DNA of 64,000 nucleotides from Paracoccus aminovorans (GCF_900005615.1 NZ_LN832559.1:1456837-1520836); one strand, 5' to 3'; numbered from the stretch's first letter, positions 34,459 through 44,692 are shown. Notes: generated from the sequence alone by a model not told the origin. A program made the numbers and translations.

Positions 34459-35505
34459 ATGACCGAGCGCAAAGGCGGGCTTTCCTATGCCGGGGCCGGA
34501 GTGGACATCGACGCGGGCAATGCCCTGGTCGAGCGCATCAAGCCGGCGGCGGCCGCCACCAAGCGGCCGGGGGTGATGGACGGGCTCGGCGGCTTCGGCG
34601 CGCTCTTCGACCCGCGCGCGGCCGGCTATCGGGACCCGGTTCTGGTCGCCGCCACCGACGGCGTCGGCACCAAGCTGCGCATCGGCATCGATACCGGAGA
34701 ACTCGACGGGCTCGGCATCGACCTGGTGGCGATGTGCGTGAACGACCTGGTCTGCCAGGGCGCCGAGCCGCTGTTCTTCCTCGACTATTTCGCCACCGGC
34801 AAGCTGTCGGTCGATGAGGCCGCCCGCGTCATCACCGGCATTGCCGAAGGCTGCCGGCGCTCCGGCTGCGCCCTGATCGGCGGCGAGACGGCCGAGATGC
34901 CGGGCATGTATGCCCGGGGCGATTTCGACCTCGCCGGCTTCGCCGTCGGCGCGATGGAGCGCGGCAGCGCGCTGCCCGCCGGGGTCGGCGACGGCGACCT
35001 GCTGCTGGGCCTCGCCTCGGACGGGGTCCATTCCAACGGCTTTTCGCTGGTGCGCAAGGTCGCGGAACACGCCGGGCTCGACTGGAACGCGCCCGCGCCC
35101 TTCGGCACCGGCACCCTGGGACAGGCGCTGCTGGTGCCGACCCGGCTCTATGTCAAGCCGGTGCTGGCCGCGATCCGCTCGGGCGGCGTCCACGCGGCCG
35201 CCCATATCACCGGCGGCGGCATCACCGAGAACCTGCCGCGGGTGCTGCCCAAGGGCCTTGGCGCCGAGATCGACCTCGACAGCTTCAGCCTGCCGCCGGT
35301 CTTCGACTGGCTGGCCGAGGCCGGCGGCATCGCCGAGGCCGAGATGCTCAAGACCTTCAACTCCGGCATCGGCATGGTCCTCGCCGTGGCCGCCGACCGC
35401 GCTGCGGAACTGGAAACGCTGCTGAAACAGCAGGGCGAGACGGTGATCCGCCTTGGCCATGTCGCCCCGGGCGAGGGCGTGCGCTACGCCGGCCGGCTGC
35501 GGTGA
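34459..35505 (+). CDS. purM: phosphoribosylformylglycinamidine cyclo-ligase (AIR synthetase)
   Basis: 348 aa, normal length. It makes aminoimidazole ribotide in purine synthesis, using ATP. Motifs are [37 protein letters not shown] and [22 protein letters not shown] precedes the ATG. It overlaps purN by four bases, the usual purMN order. Confidence 0.97.
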   Translation: MTERKGGLSYAGAGVDIDAGNALVERIKPAAAATKRPGVMDGLGGFGALFDPRAAGYRDPVLVAATDGVGTKLRIGIDTGELDGLGIDLVAMCVNDLVCQGAEPLFFLDYFATGKLSVDEAARVITGIAEGCRRSGCALIGGETAEMPGMYARGDFDLAGFAVGAMERGSALPAGVGDGDLLLGLASDGVHSNGFSLVRKVAEHAGLDWNAPAPFGTGTLGQALLVPTRLYVKPVLAAIRSGGVHAAAHITGGGITENLPRVLPKGLGAEIDLDSFSLPPVFDWLAEAGGIAEAEMLKTFNSGIGMVLAVAADRAAELETLLKQQGETVIRLGHVAPGEGVRYAGRLR

Positions 35506-36098
35506 AACGGGTCGCGATCCTGATCTCGGGCGGCGGCTCGAACATGGTGAAGCTGGTCGAATCGATGACCGGCGACCACCCGGGCCGCGCCGTGATCGTC
35601 GGCTCGAACGACCCGGCCGCCGCCGGCCTCGCCCGCGCGCAGGCCCTGGGCGTGCCGACCTTCGCCGTCGATCATCGCGATTTCAGGGGCGACCGTCCCG
35701 GCTTCGAGGCGGCGCTGCTGGAACCCCTGCTGGCGGTCCGACCCGATATCCTCTGCCTTGCCGGCTTCATGCGGATCCTGACGCCGGATTTCGTCCAGCG
35801 CTTCCAGGGCCGGATGCTGAACATCCATCCCTCGCTCCTGCCGAAATACCCCGGGCTGCACACGCACCAGCGCGCCCTCGACGCCGGCGACCGCCAAGCC
35901 GGCGCCACGGTCCACCTGGTCACGCCCGAACTCGATGCCGGCCCGATCCTGGGCCAGGCCCGCGTCCCGGTGCTGCCGCAGGACACCGCCGACACGCTGG
36001 CCGCCCGTGTGCTGACGCAGGAACACCGCCTCTATCCCCAGGTGCTGCGCCGCTTCGCGCAAGGCGACCTGACGCCGCTCACCCTCACCGCCGCATGA
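35502..36098 (+). CDS. purN: phosphoribosylglycinamide formyltransferase
   Basis: 198 aa. It transfers formyl from 10-formyl-THF to GAR. Seen are LISGGGSNM, the catalytic-site segment [36 protein letters not shown] and the GFMRIL strand. The GTG start lies within the purM stop (GTGA), so translation is coupled. A terminator begins at the stop codon. Confidence 0.97.
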   Translation: MKRVAILISGGGSNMVKLVESMTGDHPGRAVIVGSNDPAAAGLARAQALGVPTFAVDHRDFRGDRPGFEAALLEPLLAVRPDILCLAGFMRILTPDFVQRFQGRMLNIHPSLLPKYPGLHTHQRALDAGDRQAGATVHLVTPELDAGPILGQARVPVLPQDTADTLAARVLTQEHRLYPQVLRRFAQGDLTPLTLTAA

Positions 36099-36129
36099 GA
36101 AGGGGCCTGGCCGGCCCTTTCTCCGTTTT
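36097..36129 (+). terminator. purMN terminator
   Basis: An 11-bp stem (36097-36107 with 36113-36123, one G-T pair) followed by CGTTTTG. It faces the convergent liv operon. Confidence 0.7.
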
Positions 36130-36131
36130 GC

Positions 36132-36166
36132 AAATACTCTGGGGTGCGGGGGCAAAGCCCCCGCCA
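36132..36166 (+). repeat. Rhodobacteraceae-type intergenic element (copy 1)
   Basis: AAATACTCTGGGGTG followed by a GGGGGC-AAA-GCCCCC hairpin. A related copy is at 60921-60965. It lies between convergent genes and could act as a terminator for livM. Confidence 0.5.
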
Positions 36167-36179
36167 GCGACCGCGCCGC

Positions 36180-37520
36180 CTACCGCTCGGGCACCAACCC
36201 GCGCGGTGCGAAGCGCAGCACCAGCAGCAGCACCAGCCCCATGGCGATGAAACGCATATGCGGTGCCCCGCCCAGCAGGTGGTCGCGCAAGGCGCCCGCC
36301 GGCAGCGGCAGGGTGACCAGGCGCATCAACTCGGGCCCCCAGACCTCTGCCTTGATCCACAGGAACCAGATCAGCATCGCGCCCAGCACCGCGCCCCAGT
36401 TGTTGCCCGAGCCGCCGACGATCACCATCACCCAGATCACGAAGGTATAGCGCAGGGGGTTGAAGCTGTTCGGCGACAGCAGCCCGTCCTGCGTGATCAT
36501 CATCGCCCCGGCCAGCCCGATCACCGCCGAGCCGATGACGAAGATCTGCAGATGCCGGCGGGTCACGTCCTTGCCCATGGCCTCGGCCGCGGTCTCGTTG
36601 TCGCGGATCGCCCGCATCATCCGGCCCCAGGGCGATTTCAGCGCCAGTTCCGCCAGCAGGATCAGCGCCAGCAGCACCGTGCCGAACAGCCCGGCGTAAA
36701 GCAGCTTCACCCAGATCCCCGAGGCGACGCCCGGGCTCATCCCCCATTCGGCGGCCCGGGCGACGAAGCCGGGGTCGTTCTGCAGGTCCAGCTCATAGGG
36801 CACCGGGCGCGGGATGCCGGACATGTTCTTGACCCCGCGCGCCAGCCATTCCTCGTTGCGCATCACCGCGACGATGATCTCGCCGATGCCCAGCGTGGCG
36901 ATGGCCAGATAGTCCGAGCGCAGCCCCAGCGCCACCTTGCCGACCCCCCAGGCCGCGGCGGCGGCGAACAGCGCGCCGACCGGCCAGGACAGCAGGATCG
37001 GCCAGCCCAGGCCGCCGATATTGCCGGCGCGGGCGGAATTGTTGGCCTCGATCGCCATCACCGCGGGATCGAAGAGCCAACGGTACAGCACGAAGCCCAG
37101 CACCAGCACCGCGACCAGCGCCGGCACCCGCAGCGGCCCGCGGACGCGCCGCCAGGCCAGCGCACCCAGCACCAGCGTTCCCAGCCCCACCGCCAGCGCC
37201 AGCAGCACCCGCGGCCCGCCGGCCTCCCAGGCGCCGGGCACAGGCGCGGTCGAGATCAGCACCGGCGCCAGCCCTCCCAGCGCCAGGAACCCGACGACGC
37301 CGGCGTTGAAGAGCCCGCCGTAGCCCCATTGCATGTTGACGCCCAGGGCCATGATGGCCGAGATCAGCCCCATGTTCAGGATGCCCAGGGCCGTGTTCCA
37401 GCTGCCCGAGAACATGGCGCTGCGGAAGCTGCCCTCCAGCACGAACAGCAGGGCCAGGATCAGGAACAGCAGTGGCGCCCGCCACGGGCTCAGAGCCTCG
37501 GCCTGACGTGTGTGCGACAT
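36180..37520 (-). CDS. livM: branched-chain amino-acid ABC transporter permease LivM
   Basis: 446 aa with about ten membrane segments. It has the BPD_transp_2 signature near GRMMRAIRDNETAAEAMGKD and LGIGEIIVAVMRN. It is longer than typical LivM through an N-terminal extension and large loops, a form common in Rhodobacterales. It lies 13 bases downstream of livH. The pair supplies the channel for LivK-delivered substrate. Confidence 0.93.
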   Translation of the reverse strand: MSHTRQAEALSPWRAPLLFLILALLFVLEGSFRSAMFSGSWNTALGILNMGLISAIMALGVNMQWGYGGLFNAGVVGFLALGGLAPVLISTAPVPGAWEAGGPRVLLALAVGLGTLVLGALAWRRVRGPLRVPALVAVLVLGFVLYRWLFDPAVMAIEANNSARAGNIGGLGWPILLSWPVGALFAAAAAWGVGKVALGLRSDYLAIATLGIGEIIVAVMRNEEWLARGVKNMSGIPRPVPYELDLQNDPGFVARAAEWGMSPGVASGIWVKLLYAGLFGTVLLALILLAELALKSPWGRMMRAIRDNETAAEAMGKDVTRRHLQIFVIGSAVIGLAGAMMITQDGLLSPNSFNPLRYTFVIWVMVIVGGSGNNWGAVLGAMLIWFLWIKAEVWGPELMRLVTLPLPAGALRDHLLGGAPHMRFIAMGLVLLLVLRFAPRGLVPER

Positions 37521-37533
37521 GGTGAAACCCTCC

Positions 37534-38535
37534 TCAGGCGGATTTGCCGCGGAACAGGCCGGTCGGCCGGAACAGCAGCACCACGATCAGGATGACGAAG
37601 CTGACCGCGAATTTGTATTCGGTGGACAGCAGCTGCAGCATGCCCTCCGGCTGGAAGCCCAGATAGGCCGCGATCTTCTTCCAGGGATAGGTCACCGCCA
37701 CCTCGGAGAAGGCGACGATGAAGCCGCCCGCCACCGCGCCCAGCGGATTTCCGAGCCCGCCCACGATCGAGGCGGCGAAGATCGGCAGCAGGATCTGGAA
37801 ATAGTTGAAGGCCTTGAAGCTCTTGTCCAGCCCGTAGAGCGTGCCCGCCGTCACCGCCAGCGCCGTGGCGATGATCCAGGTCAGCCGCACCACGCGCTCG
37901 GGGTCGATGCCGGACAGAAGCGCCAGGTCCTCGTTGTCGGAATAGGCCCGCATCGCCTTGCCGGACCGCGAGCGGCTCAGGAAGCGGAACAGCGCCCAGC
38001 AGGCCAGGGCGGTGACGACCAGCGTGATCGCTTGGCTGACGCGCAGCGACAGGCCCTCGCTCAGCCCGGTCCAGGCCTTGAACTGCTGCACCGAGACCAG
38101 GAAGCGGGCACCGTCGTCGAAGCGGATCTCGTCCACGCCGATCACCAGTCGTGTCAACCCGTTCATGATGAACATGATCCCGACCGAGGCCATGACCAGG
38201 ATGATCGGATCGGACCGCTTCCGGCGATAGAAGCGATAGATCGCGCGGTCGGTGCCCAGCACGAAGACCGCGCACAGGGCAATGCCGATGGGCAGCGCCA
38301 GCAGCGCGGTCGGCAGCGGCGCCAGGCTGATGCCGATGGACTGCAGGCCCCAGGTCGCCAGGATCACCAGCGCGGTGCCGAAGGCCATGGTGTCGCCATG
38401 GGCGAAGTTGGAGAATCGCAGGATGCCATAGATCAGCGTCACCCCCAGCGCGCCAAGCGCCAGCTGCGCGCCATAGGCGGCGGCGGGGATCACCACGAAG
38501 TTCAGCACGGCCACGAGGGCGTTCAGGATATCCAT
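37534..38535 (-). CDS. livH: branched-chain amino-acid ABC transporter permease LivH
   Basis: 333 aa from the ATG at 38535, preceded by GGAG. The hydrophobic segments include LGALGVTLIYGILRFSNFAH and GSGKAMRAYSDNEDLALL-type coupling residues (here RSGKAMRAYSDNEDLALL). It sits after livF and a small secreted-protein gene, so the liv operon order is livK, livG, livF, small gene, livH, livM. Confidence 0.94.
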   Translation of the reverse strand: MDILNALVAVLNFVVIPAAAYGAQLALGALGVTLIYGILRFSNFAHGDTMAFGTALVILATWGLQSIGISLAPLPTALLALPIGIALCAVFVLGTDRAIYRFYRRKRSDPIILVMASVGIMFIMNGLTRLVIGVDEIRFDDGARFLVSVQQFKAWTGLSEGLSLRVSQAITLVVTALACWALFRFLSRSRSGKAMRAYSDNEDLALLSGIDPERVVRLTWIIATALAVTAGTLYGLDKSFKAFNYFQILLPIFAASIVGGLGNPLGAVAGGFIVAFSEVAVTYPWKKIAAYLGFQPEGMLQLLSTEYKFAVSFVILIVVLLFRPTGLFRGKSA

Positions 38536-38620
38536 CTGTCTCCGTCCTTGCTGGCAAGGGCTTTTGCGTTCGGCGATCCGGCCGCCGGTCGCAGCGGGCC
38601 GGACCGGACCTGCGCCGCGC

Positions 38621-39058
38621 TCATGCCAGCCCTCCATCGCAGGTTCCGAACCACATTCCGGTGTCTTGCTTGGGATGTCCCGCCCTGCCCATCACCTCCG
38701 CAAGGCGGATCGGGCCGTTCGGCTTTGCATATAAGGCAACAACCGGCCGGGGCGGTAACTGCGGCAGGCCGGGCGACGGCAATACCAGTTCGACGCCGCC
38801 GTCGTCATAGAGATCGGCAAGGGTTTCCAGCACCTGGCCATTCCGGGCAAAGCGCGCGGCAATTCCCTGCGAGCCGTTTTGGTGGATGACCTCGCCGTCG
38901 ACGTGAAAGAGCTCTAGGGCCAGGGGCTGGCGGACATCCAGACAATTGGTTTCGTTGCAGCGGCGGATCAGGGTGCATTCCATCACGCGATCCGGCACGA
39001 TGTCGGCCAGGGCGAGAGCGGGGGCAAGGCAAAGCGCCAGCGCAAAGGCAAGCCGCAT
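38621..39058 (-). CDS. small exported protein inside the liv operon
   Basis: 145 aa with a clear signal peptide (MRLAFALALCLAPALALA). The mature part has several Cys, including CTLIRRCNETNCLD, and a C-terminal FGTCDGG. It starts two bases after the livF stop, so it is co-transcribed and perhaps coupled. No family is recognised. Location between transporter genes suggests a periplasmic accessory role, unproven. Confidence 0.75.
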   Translation of the reverse strand: MRLAFALALCLAPALALADIVPDRVMECTLIRRCNETNCLDVRQPLALELFHVDGEVIHQNGSQGIAARFARNGQVLETLADLYDDGGVELVLPSPGLPQLPPRPVVALYAKPNGPIRLAEVMGRAGHPKQDTGMWFGTCDGGLA

Positions 39059-39060
39059 CC

Positions 39061-39771
39061 TCAGCCCCCCAGGAAGGTGCGGCGGACCTCGGGATCGGCC
39101 AGCAGCGCCGCCCCCGAGTCGGTATAGCGGTTCGCGCCCTGCACCAGCACATAGCCGATATCGGCGATCTCAAGGGCCTGGCGGGCGTTCTGTTCCACCA
39201 TCAGGATCGAGATGCCGGTGCGCGCCACCTCGATGATGCGGTCGAAAAGCTCGTCCATGACGATGGGCGAAACGCCCGCCGTGGGCTCGTCCAGCATCAG
39301 CAGGCTGGGTTTGGTCATCAGCGCCCGGCCGACGGCGACCTGCTGGCGCTGGCCACCGGACAGTTCGCCCGCGTTCTGCCGGCGCTTGTCGGCGACGGCG
39401 GGGAACAGGTCATAGACCTGGGCCAGGGTGTCGCGGTAGTCGTCGGTGCGGATGAAGGCGCCCATTTCCAGGTTCTCCTCGACCGTCATGGTCGGGAAGA
39501 TGTTGTGGGTCTGCGGCACGAATCCCATGCCCTTGCGCACGCGCTCCTGCGGGGTCAGGGCGGTGATCTCCTCGCCGCCCAGCGTCACCCGGCCCTCGCG
39601 CAGGTGCAGCATGCCGAAGACCGCCTTCATCGCGGTCGATTTGCCGGCGCCGTTCGGGCCGACGATCACCGCGATCTGGCCCTTGTCCACGGTCAGGGTG
39701 CAGCCGTTCAGGATATCGGCCTTGCCATAGCCGCCGCGCATGTCGGTGGCGGAAAGATAGGGCTGGGCCAT
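39061..39771 (-). CDS. livF: branched-chain amino-acid ABC transporter ATPase LivF
   Basis: 236 aa. Walker A is GPNGAGKST, the signature is LSGGQRQQ and Walker B is LLMLDEPTAG. The PTHNIFP-type Q-loop (FVPQTHNIFPTMTVEENL) is LivF-like. It overlaps the livG stop (TGATG). Confidence 0.95.
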   Translation of the reverse strand: MAQPYLSATDMRGGYGKADILNGCTLTVDKGQIAVIVGPNGAGKSTAMKAVFGMLHLREGRVTLGGEEITALTPQERVRKGMGFVPQTHNIFPTMTVEENLEMGAFIRTDDYRDTLAQVYDLFPAVADKRRQNAGELSGGQRQQVAVGRALMTKPSLLMLDEPTAGVSPIVMDELFDRIIEVARTGISILMVEQNARQALEIADIGYVLVQGANRYTDSGAALLADPEVRRTFLGG

Positions 39772-40649
39772 CACATCCCCCCCGCCGGCTTGCCCTCGCC
39801 GCCCTGGCCCGCCTCGGCCCCCAGGCCGGGCTGGGCGCCATGGGCCTCGCCGAAGGCGGTTTCCTCGGCGATCTCGGCAGCGACCTTGTTCTTCAGGCCG
39901 GTGCCCAGATAGGCCTCGATCACCGCCTCGTTCTGCATGATGCTGGAGGCGCTGCCCTGGGCCAGCACCTTGCCCGCCGCCATGACGATCACCGGGTCGC
40001 AAAGCCGGCCGATGAAATCCATGTCATGCTCGATGACGCAGAAGGTATAGCCGCGCTCCTTGTTCAGCCGCACGATGGCGTCGCCGATGGTGCCTAGAAG
40101 CGTGCGGTTCACCCCGGCGCCGACCTCGTCCAGAAAGACGATCTTCGCGTCCACCATCATGGTGCGGCCCAGTTCCAGAAGCTTCTTCTGCCCGCCGGAC
40201 AGGTTGCCGGCCTTTTCATCGGCGACATGGGAAATGGTCAGAAATTCAAGCACCTCGTCGGCCTTCTTGCGAAGGGCGCGCTCTTCCTCGCGGATGCGGC
40301 CGCGCCGCAGCCAGGTGTTGAGCAGCGTCTCGCCGCATTGGCCGCTGGGCACCATCATCAGGTTCTCGCGCACCGTCATCGACGAAAATTCGTGCGCCAG
40401 CTGGAAGGTGCGCAACAGGCCCTTGTGGAACAGTTCATGCGGGGGCAGGCCGGTGATGTCCTCGCCCGCCATGGTCACCTGGCCCGAAGTCGGTTTCAGA
40501 ACCCCGGCGATCACGTTGAAAAGAGTAGATTTTCCTGCGCCGTTCGGTCCGATCAGCCCGGTGATCGAGCCGGTCTCGATGGTCAGGCTGGCACCGTCCA
40601 CGGCGCGGAAGCCCCCGAAATGCCGGTGCAGGTCATGGACCTGGATCAT
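39771..40649 (-). CDS. livG: branched-chain amino-acid ABC transporter ATPase LivG
   Basis: About 292 aa. Walker A is GPNGAGKST, the signature is LSGGQKKLLELG and Walker B is IVFLDEVGAG. I prefer the ATG at 40649 (GGGGA five bases upstream); ATGs at 40676 and 40667 lie in a palindrome. The C-terminus carries an acidic Gly-rich tail of about 40 residues beyond the usual LivG end. Confidence 0.94.
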   Translation of the reverse strand: MIQVHDLHRHFGGFRAVDGASLTIETGSITGLIGPNGAGKSTLFNVIAGVLKPTSGQVTMAGEDITGLPPHELFHKGLLRTFQLAHEFSSMTVRENLMMVPSGQCGETLLNTWLRRGRIREEERALRKKADEVLEFLTISHVADEKAGNLSGGQKKLLELGRTMMVDAKIVFLDEVGAGVNRTLLGTIGDAIVRLNKERGYTFCVIEHDMDFIGRLCDPVIVMAAGKVLAQGSASSIMQNEAVIEAYLGTGLKNKVAAEIAEETAFGEAHGAQPGLGAEAGQGGEGKPAGGM

Positions 40650-40661
40650 GCTGTTCCCCAG

Positions 40662-40680
40662 CTTCATGCAGTGCATGAAG
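40662..40680 (-). promoter_or_regulatory. perfect 19-bp palindrome at the livG start
   Basis: CTTCATGCA, one central base, then TGCATGAAG, between the livK terminator and the preferred livG start. It could be an operator or an RNA hairpin that covers the ribosome region. Confidence 0.45.
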
Positions 40681-40708
40681 AATTCCCGTCAAGGGATTGT
40701 TGTCTATG

Positions 40709-40741
40709 AAGAAGGGGCCCGGTTTTGCCGGACCCCCTTTC
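40709..40741 (-). terminator. hairpin between livK and livG
   Basis: Nine-bp stem (40714-40722 with 40728-40736, one mismatch-like pair) with a five-base loop. The T tract on the minus strand is poor (TTCTTC), so it may only partly terminate, keeping livK more abundant than downstream genes. Confidence 0.6.
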
Positions 40742-40754
40742 TGGTTGCCGCGCC

Positions 40755-41939
40755 TCAGCGGAAGCCCACCACGTTCAGCTTGCCGCCCTTGAAGTCGACC
40801 TCGCGATAGACGCCGGCGCTTTCGCCCGGCTCGACCAGTTCGACCGAGGTGGCGCCGACATAGTCGATGTCCTTGCCTTCGGAGAGCAGTTCCAGCCCCT
40901 TTGCCAGTTCGCCGGGATAGATCTTCTCGCCCGGAGCGTTGGCGACCTCCATCACCTTGTCCTTGTAGATCTTGGGGTCCGAGGACTTGGCCGCCTGCAT
41001 CGCCAGCAGCATCAGCGCGGTGGCGTCGTAGCTTTCGCCGGCATAGGCCGAGCTGCCGTCGAAGCCCCCCGCCTTGGCCAGTTCGGCGAACTTGTCGTGC
41101 CCCTCGCCCTCGGCCGAGGGGTTCTGGCCGAAGGAGGTTTCCAGCTGGGTGCCGAATTTCTCGACCAGGACATTGTTGACCATGCCGTCGGGCAGCACGA
41201 AGGTCTCGAAGGCGCCGGTGTCCAGCGCGCCCTGGATCACGCCCGAGCCGCCCTGGTCGGCATAGCCCGCCACCACCAGCGCGTCGCCGCCGGCTGCGGC
41301 CAGTGCCGCGACCTCGGCCGAATAGTCGGCCTTGCCGTCGTCATGGGCGGAAACCACGGTGACGGTGCCGCCCTTCTTCTTGTAGGCCTCGGCGAAACTG
41401 TCGGCCAGGCCCTTGCCGTAATCGTTGTTGGTATAGGTCACGGCGACCGACTTGATGCCGCGCTCCAGCACGATGTCGGCCATGACCTCGCCCTGGCGCG
41501 CGTCCGAGGGCGAGGTGCGGAAGAAGAAGCCCTTGTCGTCGATGGTCGACAGCGCCGGCGAGGTGGCCGAGGGCGAGATCATCACCACGCCCTGCGGCAC
41601 GCCCACCTGTTCCAGCGAGGCGATGGTCTCGCCAGAGCACATGCCGCCCATGATGCCCTTGACGCCTTCGGCGGTGACCAGACGGGTGACGGCGGCGACC
41701 GAGGCGGCCGCGTCGGTGCAGGTGTTGTCGGCGACCACCGGGGTCACGGTCGAGCCGTCCAGCAGCTTGCCGCTGTCGCTTACTTCCTTCATCGCCAGTT
41801 CGGCGCCCTTCTGCATCGCGGGCGAAATCGATTCCAGCGGCCCGGTCAGGCCCAGCGAGATGCCCATCTTGATGTCCTCGGCACCCGCGGCACCGGCAAG
41901 CAGGGCCCCCGCGGCGCTGGCCAGAAGAAGCTTTTTCAT
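40755..41939 (-). CDS. livK: branched-chain amino-acid ABC transporter substrate-binding protein
   Basis: 394 aa with signal peptide MKKLLLASAAGALLAG, cleavage near AGAED. The mature protein has the periplasmic-binding type 1 fold (IKMGISLGLTGPLESISP, VMISPSATSPALS, SYDATALMLLAMQAA). A Cys pair (NTCTDAA, GGMCSGE) may form a disulphide. AGGGAGAACAGG lies before the ATG. First gene of the liv operon. Confidence 0.93.
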   Translation of the reverse strand: MKKLLLASAAGALLAGAAGAEDIKMGISLGLTGPLESISPAMQKGAELAMKEVSDSGKLLDGSTVTPVVADNTCTDAAASVAAVTRLVTAEGVKGIMGGMCSGETIASLEQVGVPQGVVMISPSATSPALSTIDDKGFFFRTSPSDARQGEVMADIVLERGIKSVAVTYTNNDYGKGLADSFAEAYKKKGGTVTVVSAHDDGKADYSAEVAALAAAGGDALVVAGYADQGGSGVIQGALDTGAFETFVLPDGMVNNVLVEKFGTQLETSFGQNPSAEGEGHDKFAELAKAGGFDGSSAYAGESYDATALMLLAMQAAKSSDPKIYKDKVMEVANAPGEKIYPGELAKGLELLSEGKDIDYVGATSVELVEPGESAGVYREVDFKGGKLNVVGFR

Positions 41940-42215
41940 TCCTGTTCTCCCTGAGTGGAACGTTGTCCTGTCAGACAGGTTATAAGCGCGCCGCCGAAAA
42001 GAAAAGCGGCTTGCGGTCCGCGGCGCGGTGCAAATCTGCCGTTTTCCTTGGCGATATGCCGGCCGCGACCGGGCGCCGCAGGCGCTGGGGCGGGCTCGAC
42101 GTTGCTGTCCGGCGGGGGAATGTCGGACCCGCGGACGATCCCCGGCCGCGCAAGGCTTTCCCTTGGCCCGCGCAACCTCTATATGGCGGGCACGGCTTTC
42201 ATGAAGGATAGGATC

Positions 42216-43625
42216 ATGGCACAGACCACCCCCAGTTCCGCGACCCCCGCACAGGCATGGGACAAGCGTGGCTGGCGCGCCTATCCGCGCGTCCAGATGC
42301 CGGACTATCCCGACCAGGCCGCGCTTGGCGCGGTCGAGGCGCAGCTGGCCAAGTTCCCGCCGCTGGTCTTTGCCGGCGAGGCGCGCCGGCTGAAGGCGTC
42401 GCTGGGCGAGGTCGCCTCGGGCCGCGCCTTCCTGCTGCAGGGCGGCGATTGCGCCGAAAGCTTCTCGGAATTCTCGGCCGACAACATCCGCGACACCTTC
42501 AAGGTCATGCTGCAGATGGCGGTGGTGCTGACCTGGGGCGCGCAGCTGCCGGTGGTCAAGGTCGGCCGCATGGCGGGCCAGTTCGCCAAGCCGCGCTCGG
42601 CCCCGACCGAGGTGATCTCGGGGCAGGAGCTGCCCAGCTATCGCGGCGACATAGTCAACGGCTTCGACTTCACCGCCGAGGCGCGCATTCCCGATCCGCA
42701 GCGGATGCTGGCGGCCTATACCCAGGCCGCGGCCTCGCTGAACCTGCTGCGCGCCTTCTCGACCGGCGGCTTTGCCGACATGCACCGGGTGCAGAGCTGG
42801 ATCAGCGACTTCACCGGCGGCGAGGAGGCGGCGCGCTATCGCGACATCGCCGACCGCATCAGCGACGCCATGGCCTTCATGGCGGCGGCGGGCGTGACTG
42901 CGGAAACCGCGCATGACCTCGGCACCGTGGACTTCTATACCAGCCACGAGGCGCTGCTGCTGGAATACGAGGAAGCGCTGGCGCGGATCGATTCGACCAC
43001 CGGCCTGCCGGTCGCGGGCTCGGGTCACATGGTCTGGATCGGCGACCGCACCCGGCAGGTCGATGGCGCGCATGTCGAATTCTGTCGCGGCGTGCAGAAC
43101 CCGATCGGGCTGAAATGCGGGCCCTCGATCAGCGACGGCGACCTGAAGGCGCTGATGGCGCGGCTGAACCCGGAAAACGAACCGGGCCGGCTGACGCTGA
43201 TCGCCCGTTTCGGCGCCGGCACGGTCGGCGACCACCTGCCGCGGCTGATCAAGGCCGTGCAGGATGAGGGCGCCAATGTCGTCTGGTCCTGCGACCCGAT
43301 GCACGGCAACACCATCAAGTCGGCCTCGGGCTACAAGACCCGGCCCTTCGATTCCGTGCTGCGCGAGGTGCGCGAATTCTTCGCCGTGCACCGGGCCGAG
43401 GGCACTATCCCCGGCGGCGTGCATTTCGAGATGACCGGCAAGGACGTGACCGAATGCACCGGCGGCGTGCGTGCCGTGACCGACGAGGACCTGTCCAGCC
43501 GCTATCACACCGCCTGCGACCCGCGCCTGAACGCCAGCCAATCGCTGGAACTGGCCTTCCTGGTGGCCGAGGAACTGCGCAGCCGCCGCATCGACGGCCG
43601 CGGCCGGCAAGCCAAGGCGGGCTGA
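42216..43625 (+). CDS. 3-deoxy-7-phosphoheptulonate synthase, class II
   Basis: 469 aa, usual for class II DAHP synthase. It condenses PEP and erythrose 4-phosphate, the first step of the shikimate pathway. Motifs are [40 protein letters not shown] and CDPMHGNT, with [12 protein letters not shown] near the end. The Cys in GGDCAE is a metal ligand. The preferred start is the ATG with AAGGATAGGATC before it. Confidence 0.96.
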   Translation: MAQTTPSSATPAQAWDKRGWRAYPRVQMPDYPDQAALGAVEAQLAKFPPLVFAGEARRLKASLGEVASGRAFLLQGGDCAESFSEFSADNIRDTFKVMLQMAVVLTWGAQLPVVKVGRMAGQFAKPRSAPTEVISGQELPSYRGDIVNGFDFTAEARIPDPQRMLAAYTQAAASLNLLRAFSTGGFADMHRVQSWISDFTGGEEAARYRDIADRISDAMAFMAAAGVTAETAHDLGTVDFYTSHEALLLEYEEALARIDSTTGLPVAGSGHMVWIGDRTRQVDGAHVEFCRGVQNPIGLKCGPSISDGDLKALMARLNPENEPGRLTLIARFGAGTVGDHLPRLIKAVQDEGANVVWSCDPMHGNTIKSASGYKTRPFDSVLREVREFFAVHRAEGTIPGGVHFEMTGKDVTECTGGVRAVTDEDLSSRYHTACDPRLNASQSLELAFLVAEELRSRRIDGRGRQAKAG

Positions 43626-43655
43626 GCCGGTTTCGATCGGCCAATTCGACGGAAC

Positions 43656-43692
43656 AAAGGGGCGGCGGGCCGGGGCCTGCCGCCCCTATTTC
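43656..43692 (+). terminator. terminator after DAHP synthase
   Basis: GGGGCGGC pairs with GCCGCCCC around a GC-rich inner stem, followed by TATTTC. About 30 bases after the stop. Confidence 0.65.
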
Positions 43693-43726
43693 ATCCGCGA
43701 CGATGCGTGTCGGATGGGCGGTGCGC

Positions 43727-44500
43727 TCAATAGCGGGTGCCGCGCGGCGGTGGCGGCTTGCTGTCGCTGACCAGACGGAAGCGGGCGCGGCGCTCCTCGG
43801 GCGTGGCGTTTTCGGGCAGGGGCTCGGCGCGGGGCGGCGCCGCTTTCCAGGGCGCTGGCGCGTCGGCGAAGCCGGTGCGCGAGGGCGAGGGCTCCAGCAC
43901 CTTGGCGCCGGGGATCACCGGGAATTCCTGGTCCGCGACCAGATCGAAGCGGCGCGGGCTTTCGCCCACCGCGCCTTCGCAGATCAGGCAGCCCAGAGCT
44001 CGGGTCACGTCGCCCAGGTCCGAGCGCAGCGGCAAGAGCAGCATCCGCCCCGCCATCGCCGGCCGGCCGTAGGACGCGGGCGAATCCAGCGTCATCTCGG
44101 CGATCTGCGGGCCGCGGAACACGCTTTCCAGCACATCCGACAGCCGCCCGCGCGAACTGGTGTTCAGGAAGGCGCAAAGCGGCATGCCGCGCACCTCCAT
44201 GCCCATCAGGTCGATCAGATGCCGGCCGGCAAGGCGGAAACGCGCCGCGCCCGGCGCGATGCGCTCCAGGATGAAGGCATAGTCCAGCGCCCTGCGGATG
44301 CCGCGCGGCTCGACATCCCCGCGCGAGGGGATGGCGCGGCCCTGCCGCAGCCCTTCCCAATAGCCGCGCAATTCGCCGAGGATGCGCTCGACCTGCACCG
44401 GCTCGTAATCCGCCAGGCGCAGCAGCTTTCCCCTGCCGCCGGCGCCTTGCGGCATGTCCCGTTCCGACCCCGGATCCCCATCCTGCCCGTGATCCTGCAT
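43727..44500 (-). CDS. PAS-domain protein of the Rhodobacterales PAS_5 type
   Basis: 257 aa. It has RGIRRALDYAFILERIAPGA, then FRLAGRHLIDLMGMEVRGMP, the recurrent PAS_5 pattern in alphaproteobacteria, with no attached output domain. The C-terminal 50 residues are Pro-rich and basic. It stands alone on the minus strand. A signalling or cell-cycle role is inferred only from the family. Confidence 0.7.
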   Translation of the reverse strand: MQDHGQDGDPGSERDMPQGAGGRGKLLRLADYEPVQVERILGELRGYWEGLRQGRAIPSRGDVEPRGIRRALDYAFILERIAPGAARFRLAGRHLIDLMGMEVRGMPLCAFLNTSSRGRLSDVLESVFRGPQIAEMTLDSPASYGRPAMAGRMLLLPLRSDLGDVTRALGCLICEGAVGESPRRFDLVADQEFPVIPGAKVLEPSPSRTGFADAPAPWKAAPPRAEPLPENATPEERRARFRLVSDSKPPPPRGTRY

Positions 44501-44692
44501 GATCTGCCCCGGCCTATCTGTTCACTCGTAAATCAAACCCTTGCCCGAAATCTAAACCTTTCGTTCATCATTTCCGAGCGAATTTTCCGCCAATGGTTAA
44601 AATAGCCGACGCGCGCCTCGGCCGGCGGCGCGGGACTTGACCCCGGCCCCGGGCGGGGCCATTCAGGCGGCGCGGAAAACCTGGGGGAAGGC

